Positions 1 through 8,633 of a stretch of 64,000 bases of DNA are shown piece by piece. Position numbers and translations under genes: made by a program. The DNA comes from Burkholderiales bacterium. GTDB lineage: Bacteria; Pseudomonadota; Gammaproteobacteria; Burkholderiales; Nitrosomonadaceae. Every line of letters begins with the position of its first letter. The stretch's first letter is position 1. The stretch is taken from NCBI GenBank assembly GCA_024235795.1, contig JACKLR010000002.1, positions 1-64,000 on the forward strand. Reading direction: 5' to 3'. The notes beneath the pieces are model-generated. The model searched no databases, was not told the DNA's origin, and was given only the letters and a program-made list of their open reading frames with translations.

Positions 1-2
1 GT

Positions 3-1211
3 CCACGTTCAACGGCGTTTCGAGCCCCGCTGGCGCATCCGACATTGCATGCCCCGCAAGCAGTTCGTGTTAAACAAATTCTCGGAACGAATCGGGCGCA
101 GGCAGTATTAAAAATCGGGTCTGAAAATGACCGGTTCGAGCAGGAAGCTGATCGCATTGCCAATCAGGTTGTGTCAGGCGGTCATGGTGCGGGAACAGTT
201 CGTCATGTCGAGGGTGTCAGTGGCGCGCAACGGATGTGCGAAGACTGTGAAGAAGAACTGCAGCGTAAGCCTATCAATAATGTGTCAAGCGGTGGTGCGA
301 GTGGAGAAGTCGGCAATGCGAGTCCTAAATTAGGTTCGGGACAGAAACTATCGGTGAGTCAACGCAGTTTCTTCGAATCGCGCATGGGCTATGGCTTTGA
401 AAATGTGCGTATTCATACGGGTGAACATGCTGTCCGGTCGGCTGAAACCATTCATGCGCGTGCTTTTACACTGGGACGCGATATTGTGTTTAACAGAGGG
501 CAGTATCGGCCGGGTACTCTGGAAGGCGACAAACTACTGGCGCATGAGCTCACGCATGTGATACAGCAGCGTGGCGGTTCAAATCCGTCTGTGCAACGCA
601 GCTGTTTTAACGGCAATTGCGAAGACTGTAATGGTGGCACCAAAGATCTGTGGGTAACCGTATTTTTTGCGCGGAGAGCCAATCGCGTTACGATGGAGAA
701 GATTCGCAGAAGGATAAATAAAGCAAAAGAGGTACTCAGAAATTGCTGCGTCAACATAAAATTTGATTTTGACTGGACGTTGATTCCCGGGGCCGCATCG
801 ATTGAAACGGCGAGCCGTCATCGGCGCCCAAGTGGTGACGCCAGTGGTATTTTCGATGTCCCTGAACCAATGGAACGCATTGGCGAGGGGCAGCTTATTG
901 CCGGTGCGCGTGGTATTCCGATGCTGATTGTTGATGAAGTACGCGGTACGGGCGGTGGTACGACCATACTGGGAGGACAGGATGATCAAGGACGTGATTT
1001 CGATGTGGAATATACCGGATCGTCCATGTTTTTTATGGCTGTTAATCAACCCAGAGAAGGGGGTTGCAGTAGAGATGATTTAACAATTGCGCATGAGCTT
1101 TGGCATGTTACCGGTGCGCTACGGCATGACGCTGCAGATGGTGCGATCACGGACTGCTCGGGCGAGGGGGTTGCTGAACCGTATTGTACGCGCATACGTG
1201 GATTGACATAG
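3..1211 (+). CDS. DUF4157 (eCIS-core) protein with metzincin-like C-terminal domain, copy 1, 5' partial
   Basis: The frame is open from the left edge, so the true start probably lies outside the window; a TTG at 45 would give 388 residues. In that numbering the DUF4157 domain covers about residues 105-178 and contains HELTH (167-171). A CxxC-plus-acidic motif (C65, C68) precedes it, as in many DUF4157 proteins. The C-terminal domain (about 200-388) has a second zinc-type motif, HELWH (350-354), then G357 and H361, which resembles a metzincin site with one extra residue before the third His. DUF4157 is known as a marker of proteins tied to extracellular contractile injection systems; an effector-protease role is inference. 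No injection-system structural gene is visible. The next gene, 28 bases downstream, is a close paralogue. Confidence 0.85.
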   Translation, partial: PRSTAFRAPLAHPTLHAPQAVRVKQILGTNRAQAVLKIGSENDRFEQEADRIANQVVSGGHGAGTVRHVEGVSGAQRMCEDCEEELQRKPINNVSSGGASGEVGNASPKLGSGQKLSVSQRSFFESRMGYGFENVRIHTGEHAVRSAETIHARAFTLGRDIVFNRGQYRPGTLEGDKLLAHELTHVIQQRGGSNPSVQRSCFNGNCEDCNGGTKDLWVTVFFARRANRVTMEKIRRRINKAKEVLRNCCVNIKFDFDWTLIPGAASIETASRHRRPSGDASGIFDVPEPMERIGEGQLIAGARGIPMLIVDEVRGTGGGTTILGGQDDQGRDFDVEYTGSSMFFMAVNQPREGGCSRDDLTIAHELWHVTGALRHDAADGAITDCSGEGVAEPYCTRIRGLT

Positions 1212-1239
1212 ATTCTATTCAGGCCAAGGAAATTTTCAT

Positions 1240-2502
1240 ATGGAAACGGCACTAAAAACGGCAACCAAACCGGCAGTTGACACGAAAAAAGCCAGGGTGA
1301 TATCGCGCCGTCAACCAACACATGCGCACCAGGACAGTACGGTAGCCGATATTTTACGTGCGTCCCGCAACATTCAAACCAAGCTTAAAATCGGACAACC
1401 GGGCGATCGTTATGAACAGGAAGCCGATCGTGTTGCCGAGCAGGTTGTTTCAGGCAGTATGGCGGGTGCCGCTGTAGCGGGTGCGCCAGCAATCCGGCCA
1501 GCCAATGGCACGCAATCCATACAGCGGATGTGTGAAGAATGTGAGGAAGAATTGCAGCTTAAACCGAAAATGAATGAGACTGGCAGCACGGTTGGGACGG
1601 GGACTATCCAGGCGCCGCCGTCGAGCGCAGGCAGGAAACTGCCGGTTGAGCAGCGTGGATTTTTTGAATCACGCATGGGACATGGATTTGAGGATGTGCG
1701 TATTCATACGGATGATCATGCTGCCCGGTCGGCTGAAACTATTCATGCGCGTGCTTTTACACTGGGGCGCGATATTGTGTTTAACAAGGGGCAGTATCGG
1801 CCGGGTACTCTGGAAGGCGACAAACTGCTGGCGCATGAGCTCACGCATGTGATACAGCAGCGTGGCGGTTTGAATCCGTCTGTGCAGCGCAGCTGTTTTG
1901 ACGGCAATTGCGAAGATTGTGATGAAGGATGGAGGAGTTTATGGGTGACGGTATTTTTTGCGCGGAGAGCCAATCGGGTCACTATGGAGAAACTTCGGAA
2001 CAGGATAAACAAAGCCAAAGAGATACTCGGAAATTGTTGTGTCAACCTGAAATTTGATTTTAACTGGACTTTGATTCCCGGGGCAGCATCCATTGAAACG
2101 GCGAGCCGTCATGCCCGGCCCGCAGGTGATCCCCTCGGCTTGCGGGATGTGCCTGAGCCACAGGAGACAATTGGCGAAGGAGATCTGATTGCCAGTGCCA
2201 GGGGAATTCCGCTTTTAATTGTTGACGAGATTCAAGGTACAGGTGGCGGAACAACGATACTTGGTGGACAGGATGATCGTGGAAATGAATATGACGTCGA
2301 ATATACGGGACCTTCCATGTTTTTTATGGCCGTTAATCAACCCAGAGAAGGTGCCTGCAGTAGAGATGATTTAACAATTGCGCATGAACTTTGGCATGTT
2401 ACAGGTGCATTACGACATGATGCCGCAGACGGCGCAATCACAGAATGTTCAGGTGAAGGTGTCGCCGAACCGTATTGTACGCGCATACGTGGATTGACTT
2501 GA
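1240..2502 (+). CDS. DUF4157 (eCIS-core) protein with metzincin-like C-terminal domain, copy 2
   Basis: This 420-residue protein starts at ATG 1240 behind an AAGGAA ribosome site at 1225-1230. It parallels copy 1 along its length, nearly identical in the DUF4157 block (HELTH 199-203) and the C-terminal domain (HELWH 382-386, G389, H393). The segments between (about 70-130) and the first 50 residues diverge. C98 and C101 form the CxxC before the acidic stretch. The start is visible, so the native N-terminus is basic and Thr-rich with no signal peptide, as expected for cargo not exported by Sec. The 28-base gap suggests co-transcription and a tandem duplication. The function is inferred from domain type only. 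Confidence 0.85.
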   Translation: METALKTATKPAVDTKKARVISRRQPTHAHQDSTVADILRASRNIQTKLKIGQPGDRYEQEADRVAEQVVSGSMAGAAVAGAPAIRPANGTQSIQRMCEECEEELQLKPKMNETGSTVGTGTIQAPPSSAGRKLPVEQRGFFESRMGHGFEDVRIHTDDHAARSAETIHARAFTLGRDIVFNKGQYRPGTLEGDKLLAHELTHVIQQRGGLNPSVQRSCFDGNCEDCDEGWRSLWVTVFFARRANRVTMEKLRNRINKAKEILGNCCVNLKFDFNWTLIPGAASIETASRHARPAGDPLGLRDVPEPQETIGEGDLIASARGIPLLIVDEIQGTGGGTTILGGQDDRGNEYDVEYTGPSMFFMAVNQPREGACSRDDLTIAHELWHVTGALRHDAADGAITECSGEGVAEPYCTRIRGLT

Positions 2503-2531
2503 AAGTCCTTGAACAGTAGAGAATCATTTAT

Positions 2532-3944
2532 TCAGATTTCACTGGATTTCGAAGTAAAACAATTTTTATCGATATTGTATTTTTTTAGCAGCTTTCCAAT
2601 AGCCCGGCGCTCTTTACCGGCAATGGCGGCCGCTTTTGTGATGTTGCCATCGGTTTTGTTGAGGATTTTTGCAAGATAATCCTGCTCGAAATTTTGAATT
2701 ACAATGGATTTTGCATCCTGAAATTTTAATTCTGCCGTGTCCGGTTTTGGGATATCGTGTTTCGCAATTTCATGCGCCGGTAAATCATGATTTTCCATAT
2801 CGATATCTATTACCGGGTCGTCAGTCAACAGAAAAGCGCGCAATAAAACATTTTCTAATTCCCGAACGTTACCTGGCCACAATTGTTTTGTCAGATTCTC
2901 GATGGTTTTGGCCGAGAGTTGCCGGAGTGGCAAGTGGTATTGCGCTGCATAATCTGCAATGAGTTTTTTTGCGATTAACGGGATGTCCTGTTTTCTCTCG
3001 CGTAATGCAGGAAGACTGATATTCAGTACATTCAGTCTGAAATAAAGATCTTCACGAAACAGATTGCGATTGATGTTGCTCTGCAAATCGGCATTGGTTG
3101 CAGCCAGAATTCTTATATTCGATTGACAGGTGCGGTTTGAACCGAGCGGCCTGTATTCCCTGGTCTGTAAAAAACGTAACAGCGCAACCTGCGCTTTGGA
3201 AGACAAGCAGTCGACTTCGTCCAGAAACAAAGTGCCTTCTTTCGCAATGCCGACCAAACCCTCCTGGCGGGTTTTTGCGTCGGTAAACGCGCCTTTTTCA
3301 TGTCCGAATAATTCAGCTTCCAGCAGGTTGTCCTGGATGGCGCCACAGTTGAGTGGTACAAAATTGTGATCTCTGCGGTTGCTCAGGACATGGATTGAAC
3401 GCGCAACATTTTCTTTGCCAGTGCCTGTTTCGCCTTCAATTAATACCGGTGCGTCGTACTGGGCGATGCGCTTGATCAGTTTTAACATTCTGGTAAAAAC
3501 AGGTGTGCGGCCAACAAGATTTAGTGCAGCGAAATCATCAAAGACTTTTTGCTCGAATCTCTGACTGTATTTTTTATGTTTGTTGCGGTAGCGATTGATG
3601 CGTAAAACAAGCTCTGATTCTTCGAAGGGCCAGAACAGTAGATCATCAAAATTGGAAAAGAAGGTATCGCAATTTTTTGTTGGCGGGGTATAAGACATAC
3701 ACAGATTTGTGGACAAGAAATTACGTTTTATGACTTCGGTTACGGTCTGATTAATATCGTTACTGCATACGCTTGGATCATCGAAGACAAATAAATTGAC
3801 ATCCGTTTGATCAGAGATCAGTTTTTGAATCAGACGTTTGTCATTAATAGGCGTAATCTTTAAACCAGTTCTTGCAAGAACGGAATGGAAGGAACTCTGG
3901 TGAATCTTTTTTCTATGAAAAGAAATAATATTCAATTTGTCCAT
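2532..3944 (-). CDS. Sigma-54 activator-type transcriptional regulator with GAFTDA loop
   Basis: The protein has 470 residues from ATG 3944, chosen because AAAGGAAA lies just upstream; a start at 3983 would add 13 residues. Residues 1-125 look like a degenerate receiver domain without a clear phospho-acceptor Asp. The AAA+ domain has Walker A GETGTGK (171-177), GAFTDA (218-223) where most family members have GAFTGA, Walker B LFLDEVD (239-245), the FRLNV segment and the WPGNVREL motif. A Fis-type helix-turn-helix (N-I-T-K-A-A-A) ends the protein. Members of this family remodel sigma-54 RNA polymerase through the GAFTGA loop. The gene converges on the DUF4157 pair, so it might control nearby genes, but I found no convincing sigma-54 promoter. 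Confidence 0.88.
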   Translation of the reverse strand: MDKLNIISFHRKKIHQSSFHSVLARTGLKITPINDKRLIQKLISDQTDVNLFVFDDPSVCSNDINQTVTEVIKRNFLSTNLCMSYTPPTKNCDTFFSNFDDLLFWPFEESELVLRINRYRNKHKKYSQRFEQKVFDDFAALNLVGRTPVFTRMLKLIKRIAQYDAPVLIEGETGTGKENVARSIHVLSNRRDHNFVPLNCGAIQDNLLEAELFGHEKGAFTDAKTRQEGLVGIAKEGTLFLDEVDCLSSKAQVALLRFLQTREYRPLGSNRTCQSNIRILAATNADLQSNINRNLFREDLYFRLNVLNISLPALRERKQDIPLIAKKLIADYAAQYHLPLRQLSAKTIENLTKQLWPGNVRELENVLLRAFLLTDDPVIDIDMENHDLPAHEIAKHDIPKPDTAELKFQDAKSIVIQNFEQDYLAKILNKTDGNITKAAAIAGKERRAIGKLLKKYNIDKNCFTSKSSEI

Positions 3945-4385
3945 ATTAAATTTCCTTTTAACCCGTATCAGTACCGTGATCAATGTGAGGATACAGAAAT
4001 TAGTTGCATCAATTTTGCATGGTTATTATTAAATCCGTTAATTTACAGTGACGATCAGCGTGCTCGAATTTATATCCTGTTGAAATTCACAAGACTGATG
4101 TCAGATTGGGAAAACTAAATGTGTATGACTGTCTAAATACTAGCGAAATCTTGGCATGAGTTATGTGTTGTATTTTGTACGAAATGCCCATGCACCAAAT
4201 AATCTTAAAGATATGTCGAGTAACAAAGCAAGTGTCAATAGCGAGTGAGTGTCGCATGATTATGTGTTGGAACGTTTGTATAACGTAATTCGTTAACACA
4301 TGCTCTTGCTGTCAGAATGAAATTTTTAGACTAAAATTTCAGCCAACTTAGCCCTATGAGTCCGGTGATCGTTTCAGCATCACTG

Positions 4386-4409
4386 ACACAGCAGGTCATG
4401 CTGCTGTGT
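4386..4409. repeat. Perfect 9-bp inverted repeat (stem-loop)
   Basis: ACACAGCAG (4386-4394) and its complement CTGCTGTGT (4401-4409) flank a 6-base loop. A shorter pair, GTGAT/ATCAC, lies directly before it at about 4363-4383. No T-run follows on either strand, so an ordinary terminator is unlikely. It could be an operator or part of a small RNA. Confidence 0.45.
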
Positions 4410-4440
4410 AATAAAAGACAACACGGCTATATACGCCAAT

Positions 4441-4467
4441 AAAAAATCTGCCGGAAAATCCGGCAGA
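4441..4467 (-). terminator. Rho-independent terminator of the phosphatase-like gene
   Basis: A 9-bp perfect stem (TCTGCCGGA with TCCGGCAGA, 4447-4455 and 4459-4467) with a 3-base loop is followed on the minus strand by six T (4441-4446). It begins 13 bases after the stop codon of the phosphatase-like gene. Confidence 0.85.
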
Positions 4468-4480
4468 CTGTTGAATGGTA

Positions 4481-4990
4481 TTAATTTACAAAAAGCGCTC
4501 GGACTTTTTCTTCTAAAGGTGGGCGCATGCCTGCTTTGCGGCCTTCCGCTAGGGCTTCTTCAAGATCAGTCCCCTGACTGATGAGATAACTTGCCCAAAT
4601 CGCACCTGCCCGGTTGCCCGATCCGCAATGTACCAGAATCGGTTTTGGAGACTTATCCATGGCATTTTTAAACGCCTCCAGATGCTCGTTGCTGAGATTG
4701 GCGACCGTCATCGGGATATTGACATAAACCATACCCGCGCCTTCCACCAGCGCTTTTTCTTCACGTGTGCCCTCGTTCACGGTCCGCATATCGATGACTG
4801 TTCTAAAGCCATGCGCTGCCAGTATTGGGGCGCCACCATCGCCGATCAGCCCGGAAGTGGCCACTTGTGGTGCTGCGCGGTTGTAGTTTTGAACAGTACT
4901 GACCTGATGTCCGAAAGGAATTCGCTCAGCAAACGCGGTGCTTGAAAGCAGTGCAATAAGCGCAAGGGTAAATGTGACAAAATATTTCAT
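4481..4990 (-). CDS. Secreted DUF442/Blh-type tyrosine phosphatase-like protein
   Basis: This 169-residue protein begins with a Sec signal peptide: a lysine, a hydrophobic stretch, and a likely cut after AFA at residue 21. It is therefore probably periplasmic. The catalytic signature is H121-C122 with R127 four residues after the intervening GSGN (Cx4R, then AG), shorter than the usual Cx5R and typical of the DUF442 / beta-lactamase-hydrolase-like phosphatase group. D67 in the VIDMR segment may act as general acid. The substrate is unknown. A clear terminator lies downstream, so it appears monocistronic. Confidence 0.8.
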   Translation of the reverse strand: MKYFVTFTLALIALLSSTAFAERIPFGHQVSTVQNYNRAAPQVATSGLIGDGGAPILAAHGFRTVIDMRTVNEGTREEKALVEGAGMVYVNIPMTVANLSNEHLEAFKNAMDKSPKPILVHCGSGNRAGAIWASYLISQGTDLEEALAEGRKAGMRPPLEEKVRALFVN

Positions 4991-5278
4991 TATAAGCCTC
5001 GTGTATTATGGGATTTAATTCTTAAATGTGTAAATCTGACAATTGGATAATAAGGTAAAAACTGCCAAGTTTGTAGTTTTTTGGTTAAAGCAGGGTAATT
5101 TACACAGTTCTTCATGGCCGATATTGTTATAAAGCAAGTTGAAAAAGGCGTTGCGTGTTTTGCGAGTGGTTCCGGATCCAATGTTCTGTGGCCTATGCTA
5201 TGCTGCAATGTCAATGGATAAAATCATTCTCTTGGAAAATAAGAATGCCTGTAGATCAATTTGCTAAGTATTGCGGTG

Positions 5279-7948
5279 ATGCAGAACGAAACCTGGCACT
5301 GTCTGACGACAGATAAAACAGCGCAAGCGCTCGGCAGCAATTTTTCGCAAGGACTAACGACTGTCGAGTCAGCCAGGCGGTTAGCGCAATATGGCCCTAA
5401 TCGTATCGAACGCGGCACCCAGCGTACGCCATTTCATATTTTTGCCGCGCAGTTTGCCGATTTCATGATTCTGGTGCTGCTCGTTGCAGCGGTCGTGTCG
5501 GGGATTGTCGGTGAATTGCGCGATTCAATTGCCATTATAGTTATTGTCATACTCAACGCCATCATTGGCACCGTACAGGAATACCGCGCACAGCAGGCAA
5601 TAGCGGCGTTGCAAAAAATGGCCGCGCCGGAAGCAACCGTTATCCGAGACGGAAAAACCGAATCCATATCGGCGTCTAGTCTGGTGCCGGGCGACCTGGT
5701 ATTGCTGGAAGCAGGCAATGTGGTGCCGGCTGATTTGCGGCTGTTTGAAACCGGCCAGTTGCACGTGGATGAGTCCGCGCTGACCGGTGAATCGCATACA
5801 GTTTCCAAACATACCGAAGCGCTTGAGGAAAATGATCTCCCCCTAGGCGATCGCCGCAACATGGCATTTAATGGCACGATGGTTACCCGTGGAAACGGCA
5901 AGGGACTGGTCGTGGCGACAGGCATGAATAGCGAGATTGGCAATATTGCAGAACTGCTCCAGGAAGCGGAAAGCGTCAAAACACCCTTGCAGATCCGTCT
6001 GGCACGGTTTGGAAAACATCTGGCGCTCGCCATTCTCGTGGTCTGTGTGTTTATTTTCGCCGCAGGCTTGCTGCAACAACAGCCTCTGTTATTGATGTTT
6101 CTCACGGCGGTGAGTCTGGCCGTTGCCGCGATTCCTGAAGCGCTGCCTGCGGTCGTCACCATTTCGCTGGCGCTTGGCGCACGCAAGCTGAGCCGCCGCA
6201 ATGCGTTGGCAAGAAGACTTCCGGCAGTCGAAACGCTCGGGTCGGTCACTTACATTTGTTCGGATAAAACCGGCACGTTGACCCAAAACCGCATGCATGT
6301 GGAAGCGTTGTTTGCGGATGACCAACAGTTGAATGCACTGCCTGCCAGGGAAAGCCAGAATCTGCAAAGTCTGCTGTGGCAGCGGCTGGGTCAGGCGTTG
6401 GCGCTCAATAATGAAGTGGACAATCGTTCATCCAATAGTGAAGAATCCACGCATGAATCATTGGCGGGCGATCCAACCGAGATTGCCCTGTATCTGGCCG
6501 CAGAACATGCCGGTTTTGATAAAGCGGTACTTTCCAAACAGTTGCCGAAGATGGGTGAACTGACATTTGATGAAGAACGTAAGTGCATGACGACCTTGCA
6601 TCAATTGGATGCAAGTGTAGTGAGTTTTACCAAAGGCGCACCGGAGGCGGTGCTGGCAGTTTGCAAAAGCACACTGACCACCAAGGGTTACCAGGAATTC
6701 GACCAAAAACGGGTTCTGGAAAAGTCGGATGAACTGGCTGCCGACGGTTATCGTGTGCTGGCTATCGGGTTCAGGGAATTTGCCGCCATGCCGGACGAAC
6801 AATCGTCGGAAAAAATAGAATCAGAATTGATTTTTCTGGGGCTTGTCGCCCTGATGGATCCGCCACGTGAAGAAGTGCCGCAGGCTGTTGCCGATTGCCA
6901 GGCTGCGGGTATCGTGCCGGTAATGATTACCGGTGATCATCCGGCCACTGCGCGCAGTATTGCGCGGCGTCTCGGTATTGCCGATGATCATGACCGCGTC
7001 ATGACCGGAAAGGAACTGGAAAAGCTCTCCGATGCTGAATTGGCTGGGCAGGTGAAGGATTTGCGTATTTATGCGCGCGTGGATCCCAGACAGAAAATCC
7101 GCATTGTCAGTGCACTGCAGCAGCAGGGTGAATTTGTCGCCATGACCGGTGACGGCGTGAATGACGCGCCAGCGCTGAAACGCGCCGGTATCGGCGTGGC
7201 CATGGGCAAGAAAGGCACCGATGTTGCGCGTGAAGCAGCCGATATGGTTTTGCTTGACGACAACTTCGCCACTATTGTTGCTGCGATCAAGGAAGGACGG
7301 CGCATTTTTGACGATATCCGCAAATTCATCAAATACACCATGACCAGCAATTCCGGCGAAATCTGGACGCTGGTGCTGGCAATGCTGCTGGGGTTGCCGC
7401 TGCCGTTGCTGCCGATTCATATTCTGTGGATCAATCTGGTTACAGACGGCTTGCCGGGTCTTGCGCTGGCCTCGGAGCCCGCCGAACGCAAGGTCATGCA
7501 GCGCGCGCCGCGGCCGCCGCAGGAAAACATTTTTGCACACGGCATGTGGCAGCATATTGTCGTCATCGGTATTTTGATCGGCGCGCTGTCGATCGGCGCG
7601 CAAATCTGGGCGCTCGACCGTCAGGTGGAACACTGGCAGACCATCGTGTTCACGACGCTGACATTTGCACAGTTATTCCATGTCATGGCCATACGCTCGG
7701 AACGCGACTCATTATTCCAGATCGGCATTTCCAGCAATCCCCAGCTGCTCGGCGCGGTGTTTTTGACCGTCCTATTGCAACTCGCGGTGATTTATGTGCC
7801 AATCTTCAATGACATCTTCAAGACGATGCCATTGCCTGCATATGATTTGTTTATCTGCGTTTTACTGGCTGCTGTCGTGTTTGTCGCGGTTGAGATTGAG
7901 AAATGGTTGGTGCGGCGGGGGTGGTTATATAAAAATCAAAGTGTATGA
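5279..7948 (+). CDS. Type II P-type cation-transporting ATPase
   Basis: The protein has 889 residues from ATG 5279; a TTG at 5261 would add six. Neither start has a strong ribosome site. It follows the PMCA/SERCA/PMA plan: N-terminal cation-ATPase domain, actuator domain with TGES (169-172), a membrane helix with PEALP (286-290), the phosphorylation motif DKTGT (329-333, Asp 331), a KGAPE nucleotide-binding motif, GDGVND (near 623) and a C-terminal block of about six helices. It should expel or exchange a cation such as Ca2+, Mn2+, Na+ or H+ across the inner membrane; PEAL instead of PEGL leaves the ion open. It stands alone, divergent from the phosphatase-like gene. Confidence 0.93.
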   Translation: MQNETWHCLTTDKTAQALGSNFSQGLTTVESARRLAQYGPNRIERGTQRTPFHIFAAQFADFMILVLLVAAVVSGIVGELRDSIAIIVIVILNAIIGTVQEYRAQQAIAALQKMAAPEATVIRDGKTESISASSLVPGDLVLLEAGNVVPADLRLFETGQLHVDESALTGESHTVSKHTEALEENDLPLGDRRNMAFNGTMVTRGNGKGLVVATGMNSEIGNIAELLQEAESVKTPLQIRLARFGKHLALAILVVCVFIFAAGLLQQQPLLLMFLTAVSLAVAAIPEALPAVVTISLALGARKLSRRNALARRLPAVETLGSVTYICSDKTGTLTQNRMHVEALFADDQQLNALPARESQNLQSLLWQRLGQALALNNEVDNRSSNSEESTHESLAGDPTEIALYLAAEHAGFDKAVLSKQLPKMGELTFDEERKCMTTLHQLDASVVSFTKGAPEAVLAVCKSTLTTKGYQEFDQKRVLEKSDELAADGYRVLAIGFREFAAMPDEQSSEKIESELIFLGLVALMDPPREEVPQAVADCQAAGIVPVMITGDHPATARSIARRLGIADDHDRVMTGKELEKLSDAELAGQVKDLRIYARVDPRQKIRIVSALQQQGEFVAMTGDGVNDAPALKRAGIGVAMGKKGTDVAREAADMVLLDDNFATIVAAIKEGRRIFDDIRKFIKYTMTSNSGEIWTLVLAMLLGLPLPLLPIHILWINLVTDGLPGLALASEPAERKVMQRAPRPPQENIFAHGMWQHIVVIGILIGALSIGAQIWALDRQVEHWQTIVFTTLTFAQLFHVMAIRSERDSLFQIGISSNPQLLGAVFLTVLLQLAVIYVPIFNDIFKTMPLPAYDLFICVLLAAVVFVAVEIEKWLVRRGWLYKNQSV

Positions 7949-8065
7949 TTCGTTTTTCTGCATGATGCAATGACAGGTGTTTTGCGTAAAGTAAGATTCA
8001 CGTGACGCTTGGTTTGCTGAAAAAGTGTCTACAATAGATAGACATAAATAACGGTAGAATTAAAT

Positions 8066-8277
8066 ATGAAGGTATCCAGTGTTGATTTAAGATACAAAAC
8101 GAATGACATGTTAACAGCGCTTGAAAAAAATAAGTGTGTTACCGTCTAATACCACGGCAAAGTAAAGGGGATTATCAAACCGGCGCACGAAAAATGGTTT
8201 CCATGATCAACGACCATCCTTTTTTTGGTATGAACATGATAACAGATGAAACCGTGATCGATGTGTTGGAGCGTTGA
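8066..8277 (+). pseudogene. Remnant of a type II antitoxin gene
   Basis: From ATG 8066 the frame reads MKVSSVDLRYKTNDML, a typical start of small DNA-binding antitoxins paired with PIN toxins. It is stopped by TAA at 8147-8149, continues as YHGKVKGIIKP, stops again at 8204-8206, and shifts frame to read NDHPFFGMN and end at 8275-8277. One in-frame stop and a frameshift make a functional product unlikely. The family call is from memory of such antitoxins and needs a search. Confidence 0.6.
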
Positions 8278-8300
8278 AGCAAACCGCGTCATGATTTTTG

Positions 8301-8378
8301 ATGCCAGATATTTTAATCTGGGTGCCACGCGGCAATGAGAAAGCAGCCAGGCTTATCGAAAAAACTGAAGAAACATGA
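8301..8378 (+). pseudogene. Remnant of a PIN-domain (VapC-like) toxin gene
   Basis: Immediately after the antitoxin remnant a 25-residue frame reads MPDILIWVPRGNEKAARL, which resembles the N-terminus of PIN-domain ribonuclease toxins, including the first acidic residue (DILIW). It ends at TGA 8376-8378. Later pieces in other frames up to about 8550 may be the rest of the toxin, but none is long enough to identify. The order antitoxin-toxin and the loss of both frames suggest a dead TA module. Confidence 0.5.
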
Positions 8379-8633
8379 ACGGGTTCGGTCTAGATTTGAA
8401 GTTTTCGTGCTTGATCGTATTTTACAGGCTGAGGTCTTTGCGCGCTGGTTTTGTGCTAGTCGAGCATGAAGTCGGCACTTGTCATGCAATGCGCGATTTT
8501 AATAAAGACAAGCATGTAATGTCTAGGGTGTGGCTATTCGCGGTATAAATCTGGTAGCATCACTGAATAGAATCTGCTGTTGGAGTAGTAGTTCTCGTTA
8601 TTTATATCACGATTGAATAGGAGAACCTCTGTT

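Larger units (their letters stand above)
3945..4480. other. Intergenic region of about 540 bases
   Basis: This is the upstream region of the sigma-54 activator-type gene, which should hold its promoter. The first 400 bases are AT-rich with no convincing gene. Two neighbouring stem-loops lie at about 4363-4409, and the minus-strand terminator of the phosphatase gene lies at 4441-4467. Short minus-strand frames here (for example 4087-4299) have no ribosome site or recognisable domain. Confidence 0.5.
7949..8633. other. Intergenic region holding a decayed toxin-antitoxin locus
   Basis: The 685 bases between the P-type ATPase and the third DUF4157 gene hold broken antitoxin and toxin remnants on the plus strand (8066-8378, perhaps to about 8550). 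The last 80 bases hold the leader and ribosome site of the DUF4157 gene. No intact gene is seen. Confidence 0.6.

Noticed and set aside
4152..4170. TGGCATG element resembling a sigma-54 -24 box
   Set aside because: The -12 GC is missing at the correct spacing, so it does not meet the sigma-54 promoter pattern.
4087..4299. Minus-strand 70-codon frame in the 4 kb gap
   Set aside because: No ribosome site, odd composition, no recognisable domain; overlaps AT-rich intergenic sequence.
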